Below are positions 17,445 through 26,263 of a stretch of 64,000 nucleotides of DNA, piece after piece. The translations under genes were made by a program, and so were the position numbers. Numbering within the stretch: the first letter of the stretch is position 1; each line of letters starts with the position of its first letter. A model generated the notes under the pieces. It was not told where the DNA came from and did not search any database. It saw only the letters and a program-made list of their open reading frames with translations. Location: contig CAWBNG010000004.1 of NCBI GenBank assembly GCA_963790075.1, positions 620,001-684,000 on the forward strand, written 5' to 3'. The stretch comes from CAYOUV01 sp963790075 (lineage in GTDB: Bacteria > Chloroflexota > Anaerolineae > Anaerolineales > Villigracilaceae).

Positions 17445-18410
17445 CTATCGATAGAAAGGTGCATCTGGATATGCCACACTGATTAATGAAGGCGTAATGC
17501 CCTTTTTGGTCAAATCGTCCTGCAGCGCCTGGTAGATGCGCAGTTTGAGAGTCATCTCACCCGAATTCTGGCCGAAGTAGACCACCCAGCCACGATTGTC
17601 CTTCCAACCCATCCCGTAGGTCGGATCGTAGAGGATTGCCGATCCGTCGGGGACGTAAGGAGCGAGAATTTGCAATGCATTCAGCAGCCCGGATGATAGG
17701 AAGGCTGGTGCAGAAAGCGGATCGGACGACGCAGCCTGCGCTTTGGGGGGAGCTCCACCAGCGATGACCGGGATCAACCCTTCGACCTGCCCACGAGGTG
17801 GGAAGGCGATGCCCTGGGCATCGATCCAAGCCAGTGCGTTGTCCTGCTGCCAGGCGATGATCGGGGTCCGCTCGGACACCCTCACGCTGACCCGGTTGGG
17901 GAAGACCACGTTGACGCTGACGCTGGCCAGGTCCGGGAAGGAGATGCGCAATGCCTTTTCCAAATCGCGCGGATTGACGGTAAAGATCGCTCGACCATTC
18001 AATGCCAGCACGCTGTTGATATCGCCTGTGCTCAAGCGTACATTCCCGGTCACTTCTGCATTGCTGACCGCGAATTGCGGTGAAGTCCACAGCCAATACA
18101 ACGCCACAACCAGCAGTGCGGCCAGAACCATGGAGGCCCAACGCCAGCTGAGTTGAATGCTTGGCAAGGCAGGCATCCGCACCTGCGCACCTGGCAGGTT
18201 GACCGCTACTGCGTATTGCCTGGTGGACGACTTGCGCGACTTTTTGTTGCGCGTTGGAGCGACGTAAGTCGATTTGCTGCGTGTAGTGACAGGCGGGATA
18301 GTCCACGCCTCGCGCATTGCGCTCGACTTCTGCCGATTATTGCTCTGCTGCGATCGGCGCTGGCGGATGAGTTCCGCACGGGTTAGTTCCGAGTTCTTCC
18401 TGGGGCTCAT
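17445..18410 (-). CDS. ftsQ: Cell division protein FtsQ/DivIB (POTRA domain)
   Basis: Bitopic membrane protein linking early and late divisome proteins. The 321-residue product has a long basic cytoplasmic tail (about 90 residues, rich in Arg, Lys and Ser), one membrane segment near 91-108, a POTRA domain starting at FAVSNAEVTGNVRLSTGDI, and the FtsQ core (FPNRVSVRVSERTPIIAWQQ). The cytoplasmic tail is longer than in E. coli FtsQ, as is common outside Proteobacteria. Its ATG overlaps the ddl stop codon by four bases, indicating translational coupling. Confidence 0.95.
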   Translation of the reverse strand: MSPRKNSELTRAELIRQRRSQQSNNRQKSSAMREAWTIPPVTTRSKSTYVAPTRNKKSRKSSTRQYAVAVNLPGAQVRMPALPSIQLSWRWASMVLAALLVVALYWLWTSPQFAVSNAEVTGNVRLSTGDINSVLALNGRAIFTVNPRDLEKALRISFPDLASVSVNVVFPNRVSVRVSERTPIIAWQQDNALAWIDAQGIAFPPRGQVEGLIPVIAGGAPPKAQAASSDPLSAPAFLSSGLLNALQILAPYVPDGSAILYDPTYGMGWKDNRGWVVYFGQNSGEMTLKLRIYQALQDDLTKKGITPSLISVAYPDAPFYR

Positions 18411-19522
18411 GCGTCCCTCCGGAAGTGGCGCTTGGTGCGGTCGCGCTCAGCTTTACGTTCCAGGCCCAAATCGACCAACCGGTCAATCAGTTTTGCATAA
18501 GGCAGATTCGTGTTTTCCCACAGCTTGGGGTACATACTGATCTGTGTGAAGCCGGGAATGGTATTAACTTCGTTCAAGTAGAGACCTTCTCCATCCGTTT
18601 CCAGTAAAAAGTCCACGCGGGCCATTCCGGCGCAGTCGATCAGTTTGTAAGCCTTGACTGCGATTTGTCGTACCAGTTCGCTCGTCTCAGGTGGAAGGGG
18701 AGCCGGGATCAACAAGCCGGTGGTCCCATCCACATATTTCGATTCGTACGAGTAGAACTCGCGACTGGGTTTGACTTCACCCGGCACCGAAGCGATCGGC
18801 TCGTCATTCCCCAGGACGCTGACTTCGATTTCGCGCGCGTTTTTGATGCCGCGTTCGATCAATACGCGCCGGTCATAAGCTGCTGCGTCAAGCAGACCTT
18901 CTTGAAGATCAGAACGATTGCTGCATTTGGTAACCCCGACCGATGAGCCAAGATTCGCAGGTTTGGTGAACAGTGGGTAGCTGGAGATAGCTTCGGCCTT
19001 GGTAATTACCGAACTGATCTCTCTTTCGATCTCCGAGCGCAAGACGATCAGCGACTCCGCGACCGGGATGCCGTTGGCGCGCATCACGTCCTTGAAGATG
19101 CCTTTGTCCATGCCAACTGCCGAACCGGTTACGCCTGCACCGACATAAGCTGCGTCAGCTAGTTCGAGCAGACCTTGCAGCGTGCCGTCTTCGCCGAAGG
19201 TGCCGTGCAGCACCGGGAAGATGACATCCAGGTCAGTAATGTGGCTGAGTCGCCCTTCGGTCATGGCGTACAGCCCCGGCTTGGAAGGGTCGGGAAGGAT
19301 GGTTACGGTCGGCAAACCTTCTGTTTGCCCCTGCTCCAGGCGTTCCAGTACATTCTCGCCGCTTAACCATTGACCTGCGTGTGTAATGCCGACCTGGTAA
19401 GTATCGTACTTTTCCGGATCGAGCACCGAAAGAACCGAGCGCGCCGAATTAAGCGAGACTTCATGCTCGCCGGAGCGCCCGCCGAAGAGGACGGCTATGC
19501 GGAGTTTCTGCTGTGAAGTCAT
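18407..19522 (-). CDS. ddl: D-alanine--D-alanine ligase
   Basis: ATP-grasp ligase making the D-Ala-D-Ala dipeptide of peptidoglycan in the cytoplasm. It has RIAVLFGGRSGEHEVSLNSA at the start, FPVLHGTFGEDGTLQGLLE, the ATP-grasp lysine region YPLFTKPANLGSSVGVTK and the C-terminal LNEVNTIPGFTQISMYPKL. Two starts are possible: GTG 19534 overlapping the murB stop, or ATG 19522 two bases after it; the ATG is given because the added MSGK residues are not conserved. Neither has a strong ribosome-binding site, fitting coupling to murB. Confidence 0.97.
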   Translation of the reverse strand: MTSQQKLRIAVLFGGRSGEHEVSLNSARSVLSVLDPEKYDTYQVGITHAGQWLSGENVLERLEQGQTEGLPTVTILPDPSKPGLYAMTEGRLSHITDLDVIFPVLHGTFGEDGTLQGLLELADAAYVGAGVTGSAVGMDKGIFKDVMRANGIPVAESLIVLRSEIEREISSVITKAEAISSYPLFTKPANLGSSVGVTKCSNRSDLQEGLLDAAAYDRRVLIERGIKNAREIEVSVLGNDEPIASVPGEVKPSREFYSYESKYVDGTTGLLIPAPLPPETSELVRQIAVKAYKLIDCAGMARVDFLLETDGEGLYLNEVNTIPGFTQISMYPKLWENTNLPYAKLIDRLVDLGLERKAERDRTKRHFRRDA

Positions 19523-19523
19523 C

Positions 19524-20438
19524 TTACCACTCACCGATCATCTCGATTTCGAGTTCGAGTTCCACGCCGAATTTATCGGCGACGGTCTTCTGTGCCAGTT
19601 CGAGCAGGGCGCGTACATCGCTGGCCCTGGTCTCTCCATGGTTGATGAAAAAATTTGCGTGTACCGGGCTGATCTCGGCATTCCCAATGCGGGTGCCTTT
19701 CAGCCCTGCGGCTTCGATCAATCGCCCAGCGAAATCGCCTGGCGGATTCTTGAACATCGAACCCATACTGGCGCCAGGCGGCTGGGTAGCTTTGCGTTGT
19801 CGCGTGAATTCGTCGATTTTAACCCGAACTGCCTCTTTTGTGCTAACTTCCAGGCGTAGATAGGCTGAGAGGACCACCCCGGTGACTTTTCCACCTTTGA
19901 GCAGGCTGCTGCGATAGCTGTAGACCATCTTTTCGACCGGCCATTGTTCGCGCCCGAAGGGGGTCAACAGTTCGGCCCAGATCAGGTTTCCAGCCATGTC
20001 ACCGCCAAACGCGCCAGCGTTGCCGTAAACGGCCCCGCCGACCGTGCCTGGGACGGCAGCCGCCCACTCCAGCCCAGCCAGACCTTTTTCGGCGGTCCGG
20101 CGTGCCAGGTTTGCGAAAACCACGCCCAATTCGGCCCAAACCGCAGGTTGTGGGTCGAGGTCGAAGCGCACGGCCTTGGCTTTGTTCAGTACGACCATCG
20201 CGCGAACACCCTGGTCGCTGACCAGTACGTTTGAGCCGCCACCCAGGATCAAGTAGTCCAAATCCAACGCCCACAGACGCGTCACAATCTCAGCCAGTTC
20301 ATCGGCTGAGTGTGCAGTGATTAGTGCGTCGGCGAGGCCGCCAATGCGCGCGGAAGTATACGGTGCAAGCATGAGGTTCTCTTGCAGCCGGTCGCCAAAG
20401 GCGGCGCGCAGGGCGGAGGTGGTTGTGGCAGCAATCAT
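19524..20438 (-). CDS. murB: UDP-N-acetylenolpyruvoylglucosamine reductase MurB
   Basis: FAD enzyme that reduces UDP-GlcNAc-enolpyruvate to UDP-MurNAc. The 304-residue protein shows the FAD-binding start (APYTSARIGGLADALI), ILGGGSNVLVSD, the GLAGLEWAAAVPGTVGGAVYGNAGAFG block, YSYRSS and the catalytic-serine region SMGSMFKNPPGDFAGRLIEAAGLKG, typical of the short type II form found in Gram-positive lineages. It closes with INHGETRASDVRALLE. It lies between a 63-residue orphan gene and ddl in the cluster. Confidence 0.98.
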   Translation of the reverse strand: MIAATTTSALRAAFGDRLQENLMLAPYTSARIGGLADALITAHSADELAEIVTRLWALDLDYLILGGGSNVLVSDQGVRAMVVLNKAKAVRFDLDPQPAVWAELGVVFANLARRTAEKGLAGLEWAAAVPGTVGGAVYGNAGAFGGDMAGNLIWAELLTPFGREQWPVEKMVYSYRSSLLKGGKVTGVVLSAYLRLEVSTKEAVRVKIDEFTRQRKATQPPGASMGSMFKNPPGDFAGRLIEAAGLKGTRIGNAEISPVHANFFINHGETRASDVRALLELAQKTVADKFGVELELEIEMIGEW

Positions 20439-20445
20439 TGAATCA

Positions 20446-20637
20446 TTATGCTTTCTTGCTAAAGTAGTCGATCAAACGGATAACCACGTCTTTCTTGCTT
20501 AATGGTTCCAGTCTGTGATCACCCGATCGATTCGGGTTTTTGCGGTCGTGTTTACCGGCCGTTTCAACTAAAACCATTTTTAGAGGTGACAGGCCGAGAG
20601 TCTCGGCTTCGAACGTGCGTTTCTCTTTTTCTGCCAT
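20446..20637 (-). CDS. Hypothetical 63-residue protein within the dcw cluster
   Basis: Not recognised. The product is short, charged and without membrane segments or cysteines; its C-terminal half (SKKDVVIRLIDYFSKKA) should form a helix. ATG 20637 has AAAGGTAGG upstream, and the gene fits exactly into the space between murC (6 bases) and murB (7 bases) on the same strand. This packing and the ribosome-binding site support a real gene. It might be a lineage-specific regulator or adaptor of cell-wall synthesis, but there is no direct evidence. Confidence 0.6.
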   Translation of the reverse strand: MAEKEKRTFEAETLGLSPLKMVLVETAGKHDRKNPNRSGDHRLEPLSKKDVVIRLIDYFSKKA

Positions 20638-20643
20638 CGTGAC

Positions 20644-22038
20644 CTACCTTTTCTGTAAACCGGCCAACACATCAGCGCTGACTCGGTCGGCATCTCCGGC
20701 GGATAAGACCAATAAAATGTCACCGGAATGAAGGTTTTCAAGAAGATAATTGCTGACTTCCGAAAGATCGGAGATGAAATGGACCGAGGCATGTTTTGTC
20801 GCCAGAGCAACTTCTTCGCTTGAAAATTTCTGTTTTGCTTCCCGCGCCGCGTAAACTTCGGTGACGATGACTTCGTCGGCATCCTTGAAGGAACGTGTGA
20901 ACTCTTCAAAAAGTGCTTTCGTGCGTGAATAAGTGTGGGGCTGCCAGACAGCCCAGATGCGTGCTTCGGAATAGCGCGCGCGCGCTGCGGCCAATGTGGC
21001 GCGAATTTCGGTTGGGTGATGGGCATAGTCGTCAATCACCGTAATATTGCTGACCTGGCCACGAACCTCAAAGCGGCGACCGGTACCGGTGAAATCCTCA
21101 AGAGCTTTGGTGGCCTTTTCCAGCGGCAAGTCGAGTATTCCGACTACCGCGAGCACAGCCAGTGCGTTGGAGACGTTGTGCTCGCCGGGAACTTGCAGCG
21201 AAGCCTTAACCGTCTTTAAACCAGGTTGCTGCACGTTGGTGATGGCTTCAAAGTCAAAGCCGCCGCGTTGGTTGGGCTTGACGCTGCGTCCCAAAATCCA
21301 CAGTGGTGTGTTAATGGTAATCTCGCCCTTGATACTGTAAGCGATCGTTTTATGCCCGGAACGGCGGGCCCGGTTGAGCATGATCGAAGCGCCGGCATTC
21401 TCGGCGCACCCGATCAGTGTTCCACTGGCGGGCAGCAGATCAACGAAAGCTTCGAATGCGCCAAGCATGTCCATCATGGTTGGGTAGAGATCAGGATGAT
21501 CGTGTTCTACATTGGTAATGATCTCGATGCGTGGTTTTAATCCCAGGAACATGCGATCGTATTCGTCAGCCTCGATGACGAAAGATTTCCCTTTACCGGC
21601 ACGTGCGTTGACGCCCAGATTGTTCAGCACACCGCCAACGATGAAGGATGGGTCTTGCTCCAATTGGGTCAGCGTCCAGGCCAACATGGCGGTTGTGGTG
21701 GTCTTACCGTGCGTCCCGGCGATGGCAATGCCGAGCTTGTCGCTCATCAGCTGGCCGAGGAAGTCAGCCCGTTTGAAGACCGGAATACCGGTCGCTTTGG
21801 CAGCTTGAACTTCAGGATTGTCTTCCGGAATAGCAGATGAACGGATCACCCAGTCGGCACCCTGGATCAGGGCCGGGTCGTGTCCGATGTGAATTACGGC
21901 CCCGGCAGTTTGCAGATCGGCCGCAAATGAGGACATCGCTTGGTCAGAACCCGTGACCGTATAACCGCTCTCCAGAAGGAGACGGGCGATTGCGGAAAGT
22001 CCGCTGCCCCCGATGCCGATGAAGTGTACGTTTGTCAT
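20644..22038 (-). CDS. murC: UDP-N-acetylmuramate--L-alanine ligase MurC
   Basis: Adds the first amino acid of the peptidoglycan stem peptide. The 464-residue Mur ligase has an N-terminal nucleotide-binding domain (VHFIGIGGSGLSAIARLL), the ATP-binding loop GTHGKTTTTAMLAW, EADEYDRMFLGLKP, the central NVEHDHPDLYPT segment and the C-terminal DDYAHHPTEIRATLAAAR specific to MurC. ATG 22038 is in good context. It lies four bases after the CvpA-like gene. Confidence 0.98.
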   Translation of the reverse strand: MTNVHFIGIGGSGLSAIARLLLESGYTVTGSDQAMSSFAADLQTAGAVIHIGHDPALIQGADWVIRSSAIPEDNPEVQAAKATGIPVFKRADFLGQLMSDKLGIAIAGTHGKTTTTAMLAWTLTQLEQDPSFIVGGVLNNLGVNARAGKGKSFVIEADEYDRMFLGLKPRIEIITNVEHDHPDLYPTMMDMLGAFEAFVDLLPASGTLIGCAENAGASIMLNRARRSGHKTIAYSIKGEITINTPLWILGRSVKPNQRGGFDFEAITNVQQPGLKTVKASLQVPGEHNVSNALAVLAVVGILDLPLEKATKALEDFTGTGRRFEVRGQVSNITVIDDYAHHPTEIRATLAAARARYSEARIWAVWQPHTYSRTKALFEEFTRSFKDADEVIVTEVYAAREAKQKFSSEEVALATKHASVHFISDLSEVSNYLLENLHSGDILLVLSAGDADRVSADVLAGLQKR

Positions 22039-22042
22039 AGTT

Positions 22043-22612
22043 TTAGATGTAAACGATGATCACAAAGATGAAGGCTATGATGACGGCGAAATAAATGAGC
22101 GGCACACCCAAAAGACGCGGAGGGAGCAAAGCGATGATCTTTGAGGCCGCGTCAACCACTTGCGGAGAAGCAGCTGCAGCAGGATCGGTAATGGATGGGA
22201 ACGGGTAGTGTGCCTGGAACATAAAGAACCACAATGACCCGACGACCAGATAACCGTTGATCCCGCCCAGAACGAAGCCGAGCAGGGTGTCCTGCAGGCG
22301 TTCGCGTGCTGCGCGTGACGTGAGCCGTGGCAGGTTGGCGGTCTGGTAGCCAAAGAAGACCAGCACGATCAAGACGATTGCGCGCACCCAAAACAGGGAT
22401 GCACTTTGATCGGTGGGAGTGGTAACCTTGGGATCGAGTGCCACGATTGCCAGGTCTTTGATGAAAGGCATGTACTGTTCCATCAATTTGCTGAAAGCCA
22501 GTGAAAGAATGACGCTGAAAGAGACCAGTAATTCCCTGGCCCAGCCGCGCATCGCTCCGATGACGGCGAACAGAAGAACGAATAACCAGAATACAAACGG
22601 CAAACTGACCAT
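22043..22612 (-). CDS. CvpA-family membrane protein
   Basis: A 189-residue protein with four to five hydrophobic segments and the CvpA family's features: an N-terminal segment followed by AMRGWARELLVSFSVILSLAFS, a middle helix (FWVRAIVLIVLVFFGYQ) and a glycine-rich fourth segment (LLGFVLGGINGYLVVGSLWF). CvpA proteins have been linked to colicin production and envelope stress, with no agreed biochemical role. Its placement between murG and murC with 3-4-base gaps suggests a job in envelope growth. A final hydrophobic helix at the extreme C-terminus is additional. Confidence 0.8.
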   Translation of the reverse strand: MVSLPFVFWLFVLLFAVIGAMRGWARELLVSFSVILSLAFSKLMEQYMPFIKDLAIVALDPKVTTPTDQSASLFWVRAIVLIVLVFFGYQTANLPRLTSRAARERLQDTLLGFVLGGINGYLVVGSLWFFMFQAHYPFPSITDPAAAASPQVVDAASKIIALLPPRLLGVPLIYFAVIIAFIFVIIVYI

Positions 22613-22615
22613 TGG

Positions 22616-23731
22616 TTATCTCTTTCCTGCCAGAGTGAACAACTGCTCTCCGATGGCCTGAGCAGCTTGCGGATGAGCCAATTGTTTCATCGCGTCGCGC
22701 ATGGCCTGCAATTTGACGGGATTTGCAAGCAAATCCTGCACGGTGGGGAAAAGCGCCTCCTTCAAATTGGCATCTTCCAGGGTGACGGCTGCGCCGCGTT
22801 GCGCCAGATAGTCCGCGTTTACTTTTTGATAGCGCCAGGCATGCGGGTAGGGGACCAGTATGGCGGGTAAACCGAAAAGCGGGAATTCACCAAGTGTGGA
22901 CGCCCCGGCTCGCGATACCACCAGGTCTGCAGCAGCCAGCGCAGCACCCATATCTTCGTGCAGGTAAGCAAAAGCGCGGTAGCGGTCGGCTAACCTCTGC
23001 GGTAGATCCTTTAATGAGGTTTGGATTTCAGGCCAATCCAGCCTACCGCTGATGTGGATGATTTGCGTCTTTTCGAGCAGCGCTGTGCGGTTTGCCAGAA
23101 GGGCTTGATTGAGAGAGCGAGCGCCTTTGCTGCCGCCGAAGACCAGCAGGACGGGAAGTTCGTCAGAAAGCTTGAAATGCTTGCGGGCGGACATGCGCTC
23201 CCAGATGCTCAAGTCAGAGCGGACGGGATAACCAGTCACAACCAGTTGGCTGTGGTTGGGGAAGAATCGCTGCGAAGATTCGGCTGTGAGAGCGATGCGG
23301 TCCGCGAAGCGTGCCAGGGATTTGAGCGCCAGACCTGGTTCGATGTCCGGGACGTAAAGTAGGGTCGGTACACGCCAACCGGCCAATGCCATTGGAACGG
23401 CCACGTACCCGCCAGTCAAGAAGAGCACGTCCGGCTTGAACTGCTGCAGGATGCGCCGCGAGGCCAGGACGCCGCGACTTAGCTTGGTCAGGTTGCCGGG
23501 CATTTGCTTTAGCCCGACACCATGCAAACCGGCTGCCGGGATGCTTGCAAAGGGTATGTCCTGACGCTGGACTAAATCAGCTTCCATGCCACCTTCTCCA
23601 CCGATCCACAAAACATCGGTAACCTTATCTTTCACGGCCTGCAGAACGGCGAGGGCGGGAAACACGCCGCCTCCGGTCCCGCCGGCGCAAATCAATAACC
23701 GCACCGTAGGTACTCCGATCTTCGTTATCAT
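22616..23731 (-). CDS. murG: UDP-GlcNAc:lipid I GlcNAc transferase MurG
   Basis: Peripheral GT28 enzyme that converts lipid I to lipid II. The 371-residue protein has the N-terminal loop LLICAGGTGGGVFPALAVL, a lipid-binding GLHGVGLKQMPGN stretch, and C-terminal donor-binding motifs VFGGSKGARSLNQAL and DLVVSRAGASTLGEFPLFGLPAILVPYP. ATG 23731 lies 107 bases inside ftsW in another frame; GTG 23704 is an alternative start, still overlapping by 80 bases. The overlap means that the MurG glycine loop DNA also encodes the Arg-rich FtsW tail. Confidence 0.97.
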   Translation of the reverse strand: MITKIGVPTVRLLICAGGTGGGVFPALAVLQAVKDKVTDVLWIGGEGGMEADLVQRQDIPFASIPAAGLHGVGLKQMPGNLTKLSRGVLASRRILQQFKPDVLFLTGGYVAVPMALAGWRVPTLLYVPDIEPGLALKSLARFADRIALTAESSQRFFPNHSQLVVTGYPVRSDLSIWERMSARKHFKLSDELPVLLVFGGSKGARSLNQALLANRTALLEKTQIIHISGRLDWPEIQTSLKDLPQRLADRYRAFAYLHEDMGAALAAADLVVSRAGASTLGEFPLFGLPAILVPYPHAWRYQKVNADYLAQRGAAVTLEDANLKEALFPTVQDLLANPVKLQAMRDAMKQLAHPQAAQAIGEQLFTLAGKR

Positions 23732-24896
23732 CGCCGGTCCTGGGGCTTCCGCCTTGACGGGAGATGTTCATCAAAATACCAATAGCTGCCAGGGAGGCAG
23801 TCAGATTCGAGCCGCCTGCGCTGATGAAAGGCAGGGCATTGCCTGCAAAAGGCAACAATCCAACCATGACCGTCATGTTGATGGTTGCTTCCAGGCCGAT
23901 CCAGAGTGTCAGGCCGGAAGCCAGCAGCGTACCGAGCATATCCGGAGCCCGGCGGGCGATAACCAGCCCACGCCAGACCAGCACAGCGTACATGCCGATC
24001 ACCAGTAAAGCGCCAAAGAGTCCCAGTTCCTCGACGATGACAGCGAAAATACTGTCAGTTGGCGGGACGGGCAGGCCGGTCAGCTTGGTGTTGGCGCGGC
24101 CGATGCCGACCCCGAACCATCCGCCCTTGACGATGGCTTCCAGCGAGCGGCGGACGTGATAGGACGCCTGGCTCGGGTCTTTGATACCGGCCCAGAAAGA
24201 ACTGACGCGTTCCTGACCGGTTTGGCTGATTTGGACCACGATCCAACCAGCGACGATGGCTGCCAACAGCAGGAACACGATCTGCCGCATGTCGCCGCCT
24301 GCCAGGAAGAAAAGCAATCCACCCAGGATCAAGACTGTAGCGGCGGCGCTCAAGTCGGGTTGCAGATAGATCAAACCACCCACAATACCCAGGATGATGC
24401 CCAGCGGGACCAGGCCCAGCTGCACGTCGTGGATCTGGTCGCGTTTGGTGTACAGCCAGACGGCCAGATAGATGATGGTGACCAATTTGGCCAACTCGGA
24501 AGGCTGGATCGAACCTTCGTAGAAGGTACGCGCAGCCCCCAGGCGGATTTCATTCATAAAGAGTACGCCTAACAGAAGCGCGATGGTCAGAAAGATGGCT
24601 GGCACCGATAGATTGCGCCAGTAGTGGTAGTCGATACGAGTGAGCACGAAGGCTGTCAGCACGCCCAATCCCAGCCATAATAATTGGCGTACGAACATAT
24701 GCGACGCCGAGCCGTAGATCTGGAAGGAAAAATCCCAGGAGGCTGAATACAGCATTAGCAAACCGAAGACTACGATGGCAATCACTGCCAGCAACAAGAC
24801 GACATCGCCTCCACCGCGTAAAGCGGTCGTGCGCTGCTTGGCGCCTCCGGGTGTCGTCCGGTACGACTGTCGATTTACGAAAGTTCCAGTACCCAT
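23625..24896 (-). CDS. ftsW: Lipid II polymerase/division protein FtsW (SEDS family)
   Basis: Polytopic SEDS glycosyltransferase that polymerises septal peptidoglycan with FtsI. The 423-residue protein has about ten membrane segments and family motifs LMLYSASWDFS, the QPSELAKL-type IQPSELAKLVTIIYLA, YHVRRSLEAIVKGGWFGVGIG and PFAGNALPFISAGGSNL. A conserved aspartate is in IYLQPDLSAA. The last ~30 residues are extremely basic (RRRDRRRRVSRPRR) and are read from DNA that also encodes the start of MurG. The start overlaps the murD stop by 22 bases. Confidence 0.96.
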   Translation of the reverse strand: MGTGTFVNRQSYRTTPGGAKQRTTALRGGGDVVLLLAVIAIVVFGLLMLYSASWDFSFQIYGSASHMFVRQLLWLGLGVLTAFVLTRIDYHYWRNLSVPAIFLTIALLLGVLFMNEIRLGAARTFYEGSIQPSELAKLVTIIYLAVWLYTKRDQIHDVQLGLVPLGIILGIVGGLIYLQPDLSAAATVLILGGLLFFLAGGDMRQIVFLLLAAIVAGWIVVQISQTGQERVSSFWAGIKDPSQASYHVRRSLEAIVKGGWFGVGIGRANTKLTGLPVPPTDSIFAVIVEELGLFGALLVIGMYAVLVWRGLVIARRAPDMLGTLLASGLTLWIGLEATINMTVMVGLLPFAGNALPFISAGGSNLTASLAAIGILMNISRQGGSPRTGDDNEDRSTYGAVIDLRRRDRRRRVSRPRRSAGRER

Positions 24897-26263
24897 GTTC
24901 TAAAGCTTTCTCCGCGCTCTTCAAAGTCGCGAAACTCGTCGAAACTTGTGCCGCCCGGCGAAAATAGAACGATATCGCCCGGCTCAACAATTCTGGCAGC
25001 TAACTCAACTGCGTCTTTTAAACCCTTACAACGGTTGATACTGAATGGCCGTTTCCCGTCCCGGACAGGTCCCAGCGCAGCCGCAATTTTCTCAGCAGCC
25101 TCGCCGAATAGTACGACATGATCCACGCGAATATGCACCATTTCGGCTAAATCTTCCCAGGGCAAGTTTTTGTCCCGACCGCCGAGCAGTAAAACCAGCG
25201 GTACCTCGAAGGAGCGGACAGCTGCCATGGTTCGCTCGGGAGCGGTAGCGATCGAGTTGTTGTACCACGTGCTACCCTTCCACTCGCGGACAAACTCCAA
25301 CCGGTGAGGCACACCCCGGAATTCTTGGATGGCAGCTAGCATAGAATCCAACGGAAAACCAGCGGCAAAACCAATTGCACAGGCAGCCAGCACGTTCATG
25401 CGGTTGTGTTCGCCGCGCAGATGAATGGCATCCTCAAGCATGAGTGGGATGTCCACATTTTTCTCGCGCAGGTAAAGATGGCTTGCCTGTATGAAGGTGC
25501 CTTCTTCTGACTCGTCGAGCTGGCTGAAACCGAAGGAGATTAACCGGCCTTGTACTTTATCGCGTAAATTCCACGAGCCTGCGTCATCGCGGCACAGGAC
25601 GGCAGTATCTTCCGGCCTCTGGAATTCCAGAATTCGTGCCTTGGCAGCGGTATAAGCTTCCATCGTGTTGTGCCGATCCAGGTGGTTGGGGGTGATGTTT
25701 AGCACGACTGCGATTTGTGGAGAGATGCTCATCTGTTCCAACTGGAAGCTCGAAATTTCCATGATCGCCAGATCGTCGGCTTTCATGTCATCCACATAAT
25801 TAATCAGCGGATCCCCGATGTTGCCGCCAATCCAGACGTTCGTCGAATGCGCTTCGAAAGCTTCCTGAGCCATATGGCCAACCAGACTGGTTGTGGTGGT
25901 TTTGCCGGCTGACCCGGTAATACCGATCGTTTTGCAGGGCACGGCCTGCAGAAAAATCTGTGTGTCATTTGAGAGCGGGATTCCGCGGCGCTGTGCCTCG
26001 ATCACGATCGGAATATTTAATGAGATCCCGCCGGAGAGGCAGAGCAGATCCGCCTCGTCCAACATCTCAAGCGGATGTCCGCCAGTGATCCAATTTACAT
26101 TCAAATCCATCAAGGCAGCCTGGGCGGCGCGTAAATCCTCGATGGAACGGCGGTCGTTCAGGGTCACCTGAGCGCCGTGGCGGACCAGATAACGCGCCAG
26201 AGCCTGTCCCTGACGGGCAGCTCCGATGATTACCACGCGTTTTCCGGTCAAATTATTAATCAT
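24875..26263 (-). CDS. murD: UDP-N-acetylmuramoyl-L-alanine--D-glutamate ligase MurD
   Basis: Adds D-glutamate to the stem peptide. The 462-residue Mur ligase has VVIIGAARQGQALARYL at the N-terminus, the ATP loop GITGSAGKTTTTSLVGHM, the SSFQLEQM motif, NITPNHLDRHNTMEAY and the C-terminal GGRDKNLPW. The substrate motif that reads YNDSKAT in E. coli is YNNSIATAPER here, so the usual aspartate is asparagine; the rest of the protein looks normal. It shares one base with the mraY stop codon, so the two are tightly coupled. Confidence 0.97.
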   Translation of the reverse strand: MINNLTGKRVVIIGAARQGQALARYLVRHGAQVTLNDRRSIEDLRAAQAALMDLNVNWITGGHPLEMLDEADLLCLSGGISLNIPIVIEAQRRGIPLSNDTQIFLQAVPCKTIGITGSAGKTTTTSLVGHMAQEAFEAHSTNVWIGGNIGDPLINYVDDMKADDLAIMEISSFQLEQMSISPQIAVVLNITPNHLDRHNTMEAYTAAKARILEFQRPEDTAVLCRDDAGSWNLRDKVQGRLISFGFSQLDESEEGTFIQASHLYLREKNVDIPLMLEDAIHLRGEHNRMNVLAACAIGFAAGFPLDSMLAAIQEFRGVPHRLEFVREWKGSTWYNNSIATAPERTMAAVRSFEVPLVLLLGGRDKNLPWEDLAEMVHIRVDHVVLFGEAAEKIAAALGPVRDGKRPFSINRCKGLKDAVELAARIVEPGDIVLFSPGGTSFDEFRDFEERGESFRTWVLELS

